Shown in pieces: positions 1 through 5,572 of a stretch of DNA of 9,511 nt. The DNA lies in the NCBI GenBank assembly GCA_903926285.1, contig CAIYIP010000424.1, positions 1 to 9,511 on the forward strand, given 5' to 3'. The DNA is from an uncultured Gammaproteobacteria bacterium. Lineage in GTDB: Bacteria > Pseudomonadota > Gammaproteobacteria > Pseudomonadales > Pseudohongiellaceae. Within the stretch, counting starts at the first letter, position 1. Every line of letters begins with the position of its first letter. Under the pieces are notes generated by a model. That model saw only the letters and a program-made list of their open reading frames with translations, was not told where the DNA came from and did no database searches. The position numbers were made by a program, and so were the translations under genes.

Positions 1-1012
1 CGCCCTTTATGGTTGGTCGCAGACTGGCACGGCTGTTGGCACCCTTTCCGTATTGTGGATTGTGGTAGTGCTGTCGATCCTTGAAGTCTCGTTGTCGTTC
101 GATAACGCCGTGGTCAATGCCTCGGTGCTCAAGGACATGGATCAGATCTGGCAACGCCGCTTCCTGACATGGGGCATGATCATCGCCGTGTTCGGCATGC
201 GTATCGTCTTTCCGCTCGCTATCGTTGCCATTGCAGCCGGGCTCGGCCCTGTCGATGCGATCAATCTGTCGCTCAACCAGCCGGATGAGTACGAAGCCAT
301 TGTCAGCAGCGCCCACGTCGGCATTGCCGGGTTTGGGGGTGCCTTTCTGGCGATGGTTGGTCTCAGTTTCTTCTTTGACGGCGAGAAAGACGTACATTGG
401 ATCGAATGGATCGAAACCTGGCTCAAGAAATTTTCCAACATCAAAGCGGCGGAAATCGCGCTGTTACTGTTAGGACTGTATTTTATTTCCTTGCTGTTGC
501 CCGCAGAAGAAGCACTGACCTTCCTAGTGTCCGGTTGCCTCGGTCTCGTAACCTTTATCGCGGTAGAAGCGCTGGGCACGCTGCTGGAACTGCGTGAACA
601 GACACTGGCATTGCAGGGCGCCGTGGTACGTTCCGGCCTTGGTGGTTTCCTCTATCTCAATATTCTCGACGCTTCGTTTAGTTTTGACGGTGTGATCGGC
701 GCCTTTGCGTTATCCAACAACATGATCGTGATCGCCCTGGGTCTCAGCATCGGTGCAATGTTCGTCCGTTCGATGACGATCATGCTGGTACAGAAGGGCA
801 CGCTGGCGGAATACCGCTTCCTTGAACACGGCGCATTTTGGGCGATTATCGCGTTGAGTGTGATTATGCTGCTCTCAGCACGTTTCCATATTCCAGAGAC
901 GATCACCGGTTTGATCGGCGCTGTGTTGATAGGAGCATCGTTGTGGTGGTCGGTCCGCCACAATCGTCGTTATCGGCATGACGAGATAGAAATTGCGGCG
1001 AATCGGGATTAA
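1..1012 (+). CDS. DUF475 / TerC-like integral membrane protein, 5' end missing
   Basis: The reading frame is open from base 2 to the TAA at 1010-1012, giving 336 visible residues. A TTG at 53-55 could be read as a start, but the frame continues upstream with hydrophobic, family-like sequence, so the true start lies before the window. Several long hydrophobic segments indicate a polytopic inner-membrane protein. Two related motifs, SLSFDNAVVNA near visible residue 30 and SFSFDGVIGAFAL near residue 225, look like the internally duplicated acidic membrane motif of TerC-type proteins. The sequence matches what I recall of the DUF475 family. Members are often loosely linked to metal or tellurite resistance, but the transported substrate is unknown. 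The C-terminus is short, charged and probably cytoplasmic. The gene seems unrelated to its downstream neighbours, being separated from them by a 331-base gap. Family assignment is fairly sure; function is not. Confidence 0.85.
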   Translation, partial: ALYGWSQTGTAVGTLSVLWIVVVLSILEVSLSFDNAVVNASVLKDMDQIWQRRFLTWGMIIAVFGMRIVFPLAIVAIAAGLGPVDAINLSLNQPDEYEAIVSSAHVGIAGFGGAFLAMVGLSFFFDGEKDVHWIEWIETWLKKFSNIKAAEIALLLLGLYFISLLLPAEEALTFLVSGCLGLVTFIAVEALGTLLELREQTLALQGAVVRSGLGGFLYLNILDASFSFDGVIGAFALSNNMIVIALGLSIGAMFVRSMTIMLVQKGTLAEYRFLEHGAFWAIIALSVIMLLSARFHIPETITGLIGAVLIGASLWWSVRHNRRYRHDEIEIAANRD

Positions 1013-1343
1013 CTTTGCAAGCTGGCGCAGGGGCGCCGGGGACACCCACTCAAATGGGCAAGAGTTGCTGTCCCTGCGTAACTTGATTGTTCCCTGTTTC
1101 ATAGAGTCGATATTTCTCTGCAAATACCTTTTTGATTAATTTGTACTTCCCTTCCTGCACAGCTGTCCTGACTCAAGCCCGATAATATTGGCCAGCATCG
1201 GTTCCTTGCTTCTTGCTGGCAGGCTCTAAACTACCAATACCCATGGGTTGTAAACACACACTGAGTTGAAGGGCTTGCATTTCTTCAGATACCCAAATAC
1301 TTTTTGCATCACAAACTCTTCTCCCTATAACAAGGAAAATTCC
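1013..1343. other. Intergenic region with REP-like repeat and probable promoter of the downstream hydrolase gene
   Basis: I find no convincing gene here. The open frame that starts at 1266 is only an upstream extension of the hydrolase gene and does not look like protein. The region holds a nested inverted repeat at 1026-1078 and a 7-bp inverted repeat, GCCAGCA at 1191-1197 with TGCTGGC at 1214-1220, which could be an operator. I see no strong -35/-10 pair. The best candidate, TTGCTT at 1206 with TAAACT at 1227, has a poor 15-base spacer. Confidence 0.6.
1026..1078. repeat. REP-like nested inverted repeat
   Basis: Three sets of complementary arms nest within about 53 bases. CGCAGGG at 1026-1032 matches CCCTGCG at 1072-1078, GGGACA at 1039-1044 matches TGTCCC at 1069-1074, and CCCA at 1045-1048 matches TGGG at 1055-1058. 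The first two pairings share CCC, so they are alternatives. GC-rich imperfect hairpins of this size just after a stop codon resemble repetitive extragenic palindromes or a transcript-stabilising 3' hairpin. No run of T follows, so it is not a canonical intrinsic terminator. Only one copy is visible, so calling it REP-like is inference. Confidence 0.45.
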
Positions 1344-2222
1344 ATGAAACTCCGTCAGCTTGCTTGTCTTGTGCCAGCCCTGTTGGGCCTTTTGTACGCT
1401 GCAAATCTCAGCGCTGCTGAAGAATCAGCACTGACCCTCGAGGTGTTCACTTCTACGCCGCACGGCTATTCCGTCACATCCACACTTGTGTATGGCGATA
1501 ACGAGCTGCTGCTGATCGATCCGCAGTTCCTGCTTAGCGAAGCACGCCAGGTGGTGGACATGATCAAGGCAACCGGACGCACGCTGACTACAATTTATTC
1601 CACACATGCACACCCTGATCATTTCCTCGGCGTAGCAGCTATCAAGGAGGCGTTTCCCGAAGCCCGTTATGTGGCCTTGCCCCAGGTCCGTGAACGTATG
1701 ATCACTTCGTGGCCGGGACGGCGCAATTTCTGGTATCCCACTTACGGCGACGATCTACCGTCCGAAGACGCTATCCTGCCAGAAGCCCTGAGCGAACCTG
1801 TACTCACGCTTGAAGGTCATACGATGCAGATTACAGGTGAGCAGGTTGGACTTGATGGTGCAGGCAATTCGTTTGTCTATATTCCCGATCTCGACGCAGT
1901 GGTTGCGGGGGACATCATTTTTAACTCGCATCTGCGTCCACCCGCCGATACCGCGCCGGTGTATGAGACCTTGAACCGCATTGCTGCTCTCAATCCGAAG
2001 ATTGTTGTCGCTGGTCATCAGGGCAAGGACTCCAATTCCGATGCAAGCGTGCTGCAGTTTATCCCGAAATATATCGACGACTTCAAAACAGCCCAGACGC
2101 AATCTGCGAATGCGCAGGAGCTTATCGACAAGATGTTGGTGTTGTATCCAGGTCTAGCACGCCAGGACGCGCTGGAGCAGGCGGCCAATACTGCTTTTGC
2201 ACCGCCAGTAGCGCCGCAATAA
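1344..2222 (+). CDS. Exported metallo-beta-lactamase-fold hydrolase
   Basis: The gene encodes 292 residues from ATG 1344. AAGGA at 1332-1336, seven bases upstream, and an immediate signal peptide support this start over the ATG at 1266. Residues 1-24 form a Sec signal peptide with likely cleavage in the LSA/AEES region, so the enzyme should be periplasmic. The metallo-beta-lactamase fold is shown by HAHPDH at residues 88-93 (metal-binding H88, H90, D92, H93), AGD with D190, and AGHQG with H225. The His usually found between the HxHxDH motif and the Asp is not evident: the corresponding stretch reads VGLDGAGNS at 168-176. The family is broad (lactamases, thioesterases, sulfatases, lactonases), and I cannot assign a substrate. 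The closest types I recall are simply annotated MBL-fold hydrolase. The gene converges on the AraC-family gene with 61 bases between them, so it probably forms its own transcript. Confidence 0.88.
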   Translation: MKLRQLACLVPALLGLLYAANLSAAEESALTLEVFTSTPHGYSVTSTLVYGDNELLLIDPQFLLSEARQVVDMIKATGRTLTTIYSTHAHPDHFLGVAAIKEAFPEARYVALPQVRERMITSWPGRRNFWYPTYGDDLPSEDAILPEALSEPVLTLEGHTMQITGEQVGLDGAGNSFVYIPDLDAVVAGDIIFNSHLRPPADTAPVYETLNRIAALNPKIVVAGHQGKDSNSDASVLQFIPKYIDDFKTAQTQSANAQELIDKMLVLYPGLARQDALEQAANTAFAPPVAPQ

Positions 2223-2283
2223 ATTTTTCCGGAAGAATGCTGTAAAAAATGCAACCACCTTGAATGGCACCGACAATTCTTGC

Positions 2284-3252
2284 TTAATCTGCAAGAGGAG
2301 TGCTGGTTTTCTGCAGCTGCTGTTTGCGATATTCGCGTGGAGTTATGCCGTATTGCTTGCGAAAAGTGCGTGAAAAATGTGCTGTGCTGTTGAAGCCATA
2401 CTTGAATGCAATCGAAGTGATGGAGGTATTCTGCAGCAGTGCGTTCGTCAATTGATTGGCGCATTCTTCCAGGCGGCGCCGCAGGATGTAGTGGGATATT
2501 TTCTCGCTGCGCGAAAACAGACCGCGCAGGTAGCGTGAGCTAAGCGAGAGTGACGCGGCAAGGGACTCTACAGTCAGTTCGGGGTTGGCCAGCTGTTGTT
2601 CAATCATGATCTTCGCCTGGGTAATTCGTTTACTTGCCTGACTGCTTTCGCAGCCGATATGTGTCGAATAAAGCGCAGACAAATTTTCAAGCAGTTTTTC
2701 GGACAGTATTGGCGTAAATTCCTTGAGCTGGCTTTTCTTGAGAGCGTCCCACAGAGTAAGCAGCGGTTCATAAAAAGGTTTCTGTTCCAGATCGTTTGGG
2801 TCCAATGCTGAAAGTTTCTGTGCCTCCATCTCGTCGGGCAGGGGAATGTAGCGCCGCAACACCTGCGCCGGAAGGCTGATTATCAGCAGCGATACTTTCT
2901 GGTAAACGAACATGGTCCGCGCATAGCTGTTGTCCATCAGGATAAAATCACCCGTTTTCAGTTCGCTCAAGCCAAGATGGTGAGAAATTATGAGCTCGCC
3001 GTGTTCTGCAATGACGATGCTGTAACGTTTGTTGCTTGCATCACTGGGGACTTCATTTTTGCGGGTCACCACCGCAGCATTGCTATTGATCCTCGCGATT
3101 GTGAGCGCACCGAGTACAGCCACTTCTGCGACTGCGCGGTAGGCACACCGATCGATGGGGTCAACATCTATGCAGAACGCTTCGGTATTGAGCGTGTACA
3201 AATGGTTGGCATGAGGCAATTCAGGGGTGGAAACGCTGGAATAGAATTTCAT
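2284..3252 (-). CDS. AraC-family transcriptional regulator
   Basis: The gene encodes 322 residues starting at ATG 3250-3252, with GGAG (complement of 3258-3261) five bases upstream. The C-terminal hundred residues, about 211-312, are a typical AraC/XylS DNA-binding domain with two helix-turn-helix units. The first is around LTVESLAASLSLSSRYLRGLF (226-246). The second contains the family signature around IAFKYGFNSTAHFSRTF (281-297) and ends in PREYRKQ. Residues 30-180 resemble the AraC-binding-like sensor or dimerisation domain of this subfamily, including GDFILMD at 101-107. It should be a cytoplasmic regulator sensing a small molecule, but the effector is unknown. Plausible targets are its own promoter, the lipoprotein gene upstream on the same strand, or the convergent hydrolase gene. 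Placement next to exported, probably catabolic proteins suggests local control, which is inference. Confidence 0.93.
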   Translation of the reverse strand: MKFYSSVSTPELPHANHLYTLNTEAFCIDVDPIDRCAYRAVAEVAVLGALTIARINSNAAVVTRKNEVPSDASNKRYSIVIAEHGELIISHHLGLSELKTGDFILMDNSYARTMFVYQKVSLLIISLPAQVLRRYIPLPDEMEAQKLSALDPNDLEQKPFYEPLLTLWDALKKSQLKEFTPILSEKLLENLSALYSTHIGCESSQASKRITQAKIMIEQQLANPELTVESLAASLSLSSRYLRGLFSRSEKISHYILRRRLEECANQLTNALLQNTSITSIAFKYGFNSTAHFSRTFRKQYGITPREYRKQQLQKTSTPLAD

Positions 3253-3526
3253 GGAAACTCCGGTCTTGTATGCTGCATAAGGGCTACCTGTAACGGTAAG
3301 CCAAGGCTTGAACTGTTGTTGTTATTCTTTTGGGCTCATCACAGCACAATGCGGGCAAAGCGGCTGTTGCTGCGTACCTGTAATTGTTTCGGGAGCTGCT
3401 TAATCATGCGTTGTTCGATCTATGGGAGAAATCCTACTGCTATGTTGGCACGCCGATTTATACAGTTTCAAGGCGTTAATCTCCCGCTATTTTTCCCAAA
3501 AAACTCGCTGCGACAATAAATCAATT
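3253..3526. promoter_or_regulatory. Upstream region of the AraC-type gene with candidate operator repeats
   Basis: This 274-base gap separates the AraC-type gene from the lipoprotein gene on the same strand, so it probably carries the regulator's promoter. The 9-base word TACCTGTAA occurs directly repeated at 3285-3293 and 3375-3383. A short inverted repeat, AAGCC and GGCTT with a 2-base spacer, lies at 3298-3309. These could be regulator sites, but the motifs are short and could occur by chance. A long plus-strand open frame enters from inside the regulator gene and looks like a shadow, with no recognisable domain. Confidence 0.35.
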
Positions 3527-4492
3527 TCACGGAAAAATCGGCTGGCTGCGGTCGATTGTGTCGTATTCAGTGCCAAGCATCAGTTCAGTGGCCAGGTTGG
3601 CGTCCTGGCATACGAATTCGAAGGATTCGCCGGGTGTCCAGAACATGTAGAAGCCAGTGGACCACGTGCTTGTGTAGGCGCCGGGATCATCAATCGTGAT
3701 TTCATATTTGAGCCGCTCCAGCGACACACGCGTGAAGCGCTCAGTCAGGTGCAGCTTGCTGGTGTGTGGTGAACCATCGGAGTCGAACCACATTTTTTCG
3801 TTGAAGCCGACTGTGTCGAAGACAAGTGTGTCACCTTCCCAATGCCCAACCGAATGGCCGTGATAGCTTGGTTTCAGGTTCTCCGGGTGGCCGCGGCCGT
3901 CCATCCATATCTCGCCATAATGGCGTGGACCGCCGGTCGGGAAGATGTAGATTTTCTGCATATCGGGAAATTCGACGATCTGCGTGCCGTAGGCTGTGCC
4001 AACTTCGCGTGCACCGGCTGAGGGTTTGCAACGTGTGTAGGGTTCAAAGCGCGTGCGCGAGCGTGCGTCGAAGAGCGCCTTGGCCCAAGGTTGGTAAGGT
4101 ATTTCGCTCTCAAGGATTTTCGGAAAATTGTCGGGGTCGTTAAGGGCTTGCTCGTAGGGGGTGTACGCAATAATCGCGCCTTCGGGTACGACGTCCAGTA
4201 TGCGCAGCATTGGCCGGGAGCCGAAGCCTTCCCAACTGCCCACTTGTCCGGGCATCGAGCCAAGCACCGCGCGGCCATTGGCATCGCGCGGAGGTGGTGT
4301 CTCGCCGGCAGTTTCCGGCGGTCTCGTGGAACCAGCCGAGAGTGGCTGCAGTCCTGAGGCCGGATCCAGTGCGGTTGGCTGCAGCACTTCTTGCGCTTGT
4401 TGTGGTTCCTGCTGCTGTGTTTGCTCCCGCGGCATGCAGGCCGGCAACACGACAAAACCAGTGCAGGCGAGTACCAGAATGCGGATATTCAT
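3527..4492 (-). CDS. Putative lipoprotein of an uncharacterised family
   Basis: The gene encodes 321 residues, starting at ATG 4490-4492 after an AGGGGG Shine-Dalgarno-like run (complement of about 4500-4505). The N-terminus is a short lipoprotein signal ending LPAC, with C19 as the likely lipidated residue, followed by a Gln/Pro-rich linker to about residue 70. The conserved body, about 75-310, has motifs I recognise from a widespread group of unnamed proteobacterial exported proteins. These are WAKALFDARSRTRFEPYTRC (136-155), IWMDGRGHP (195-203), YHGHSVGHWEGDTLVFDTVGFN (210-231), LHLTERFTR (247-255) and YEITIDDPGAYT (263-274). C155 and C295 could form a disulfide. Family members are usually called hypothetical, so I assign no reaction. 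The gene is divergent from the lectin-like gene and lies upstream of the AraC-type gene. Translation and membrane anchoring are fairly certain; function is unknown. Confidence 0.85.
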   Translation of the reverse strand: MNIRILVLACTGFVVLPACMPREQTQQQEPQQAQEVLQPTALDPASGLQPLSAGSTRPPETAGETPPPRDANGRAVLGSMPGQVGSWEGFGSRPMLRILDVVPEGAIIAYTPYEQALNDPDNFPKILESEIPYQPWAKALFDARSRTRFEPYTRCKPSAGAREVGTAYGTQIVEFPDMQKIYIFPTGGPRHYGEIWMDGRGHPENLKPSYHGHSVGHWEGDTLVFDTVGFNEKMWFDSDGSPHTSKLHLTERFTRVSLERLKYEITIDDPGAYTSTWSTGFYMFWTPGESFEFVCQDANLATELMLGTEYDTIDRSQPIFP

Positions 4493-4647
4493 ATGTGTCC
4501 CCCTGAAACCTTCAAGGGACGGATGTTAGCAGCACAGAGACTCTTTGTTGAAGTCAGAGTGGTTCGCTTCGGCAACATGAAGTTCCACATCAAATGCGTG
4601 GTCTTGCAGCAAACCTGCGGCTACCTCTACATCCGGTTTGATCAATA

Positions 4648-4676
4648 TTGACTTTCTTCCTGTGGCCTTGTGTGTA
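4648..4676 (+). promoter_or_regulatory. Possible sigma-70 promoter for the lectin-like gene
   Basis: TTGACT at 4648-4653 is close to the -35 consensus. A 17-base spacer leads to TGTGTA at 4671-4676, and TATTTT follows a few bases later. The -10 match is weak. The position, about 60 bases ahead of the start codon in the 241-base divergent gap, is reasonable. Confidence 0.3.
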
Positions 4677-4733
4677 TTTTCGATATGCGTGATCATGACT
4701 CGGCAGAAATTAACCCTGGAGGAATAAAAAAAC

Positions 4734-5417
4734 ATGAATAACAAACGAACCTCAATAACGCGCACTTTTGCAATTGGAAGCCTGCTGGCACTGGCTGGAC
4801 ATACATTTGCAGCACAGCCGCAAGGCGACGAGCAGCCGCCACCCAAGATGGGCTTCTTCATCACCAGCGTTGGCCTCGGCGACGGTGGCAATCTCGGTGG
4901 GCTTGCAGGCGCGGATGCACATTGCCAGGCGCTGGCTGAAGCAGTAGATGCCGGTGATCGTGTGTGGCGTGCCTATCTGAGCACTCAGGGAGACGGCGCG
5001 GTTAATGCGCGCGACCGTATAGGCACAGGACCATGGGCCAACGCGAACGGAATTATGATGGCCACCAACCTTGAAAGCCTTCACTACGACAATTCGAATT
5101 TCAATTATGAATTTATACTGGACGAGAAGGGCAATCACTTCTCCTCACGCATAGATGGCACTTACGATACTACGGAACACGACGCACTCACCGGCTCAAA
5201 GATTGATGGCACCGCGTTTCCGGCAGGTGAAGACCGCACGTGCAATAACTGGACAAGCAACAGCACCGGTGGCGCAATGGTCGGACACGCCGATCGCTAT
5301 TCGTTTGCTGTACCCGGTTCGCCCTGGAATACCTCCCACGTTACGCCGGGTTGCACCCAGCAGAACCTTATCAGTGTTGGCGGTGCAGGGCTGTTGTATT
5401 GTTTTGCTGCCGAATGA
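4734..5417 (+). CDS. Exported DUF1554/lectin-like protein
   Basis: The gene encodes 227 residues from ATG 4734, with GGAGGA at 4718-4723 as a strong ribosome binding site. Residues 1-26 form a Sec signal peptide ending HTFA/AQPQ, followed by a Pro-rich stretch. The mature domain shows the typical pattern of the DUF1554-type, C-type-lectin-like family: FFITSVG (41-47), NLGGLAGADAHCQALA (53-68), WRAYLST (78-84), NARDRIGTGPW (91-101), CNNWTSNSTGGAMVGHADR (170-188), and a terminal GLLYCFAAE. Four cysteines (C64, C170, C207, C223) are consistent with two disulfides in the periplasm or outside the cell. Members are thought to bind ligands or form part of surface structures, but the ligand is unknown here. 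The gene is divergent from the lipoprotein gene and may share regulatory DNA with it. The stop codon lies in a perfect palindrome, which may end or stabilise the transcript. Confidence 0.87.
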   Translation: MNNKRTSITRTFAIGSLLALAGHTFAAQPQGDEQPPPKMGFFITSVGLGDGGNLGGLAGADAHCQALAEAVDAGDRVWRAYLSTQGDGAVNARDRIGTGPWANANGIMMATNLESLHYDNSNFNYEFILDEKGNHFSSRIDGTYDTTEHDALTGSKIDGTAFPAGEDRTCNNWTSNSTGGAMVGHADRYSFAVPGSPWNTSHVTPGCTQQNLISVGGAGLLYCFAAE

Positions 5418-5432
5418 TAGCTGCAGCTATCA
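5415..5432. repeat. Perfect 18-bp palindrome overlapping the lectin-like gene's stop codon
   Basis: TGATAGCTGCAGCTATCA reads identically on both strands and begins with the TGA stop codon. In RNA it can form a 7-bp stem with a TGCA loop. There is no T-run directly after it; five T's come about 18 bases later. It may be a weak terminator, an RNA-stabilising hairpin or a protein-binding site. Confidence 0.6.
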
Positions 5433-5490
5433 GGTAATAGGTTTAAGCTGTTTTTGCAATTCACAGGTGCAGTATCGTACGTTCAAATGC

Positions 5491-5520
5491 AGCAAGGTTC
5501 AGTAAGGTTCAGCAAGGTCC
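5491..5520 (+). repeat. Three tandem 10-bp repeats upstream of the cytochrome operon
   Basis: Three consecutive units read AGCAAGGTTC, AGTAAGGTTC and AGCAAGGTCC (consensus AGYAAGGTYC). Units 1 and 2 differ at one base, as do units 1 and 3. A 10-bp period places the same face of the helix forward in each unit, as expected for adjacent regulator sites. The third unit supplies the start of the hairpin's left arm. Confidence 0.6.
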
Positions 5521-5559
5521 CGTTTGGTAGTCACGAGCGAGTGCTTACCCAGCGGGACC
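5516..5559 (+). promoter_or_regulatory. Long leader hairpin just ahead of the cytochrome gene
   Basis: The arms 5516-5534 and 5541-5559 pair across 19 positions: 15 Watson-Crick pairs, 2 G-U wobbles and 2 mismatches, closed by the 6-base loop GAGCGA. The base of the stem is a perfect GGTCCCG/CGGGACC. Only three bases separate the stem from the ribosome binding site GAGG at 5563-5566, so folding could affect translation or RNA decay. It could also be a DNA-level operator. No T-run follows, so a terminator is unlikely. Confidence 0.55.
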
Positions 5560-5572
5560 TGCGAGGTAAAGC

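Noticed and set aside
53..1012. TTG at 53 as the true start of the DUF475-type gene
   Set aside because: The frame is open to the window edge with plausible protein sequence and no ribosome binding site before 53; the gene is simply cut by the window.
1266..1343. N-terminal extension of the hydrolase from ATG 1266
   Set aside because: It would bury the signal peptide inside the protein and lacks a ribosome binding site, whereas ATG 1344 has AAGGA at proper spacing and begins a classical signal peptide.
2223..2283. Bidirectional terminator between the convergent hydrolase and regulator genes
   Set aside because: Only a short TTCCGGAA palindrome with flanking T's and A's is present; the stem is too short to claim.
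2977..3519. 180-residue plus-strand open frame over the AraC-type gene start and its upstream region
   Set aside because: Half is antisense to the regulator. The rest is Cys- and Arg-rich with no family resemblance, and no good ribosome binding site was evident.
3874..4455. 193-residue minus-strand frame inside the lipoprotein gene
   Set aside because: It is a second frame of the same strand with Arg/Pro/Ser-rich composition, while the other frame shows conserved family motifs and a lipoprotein signal.
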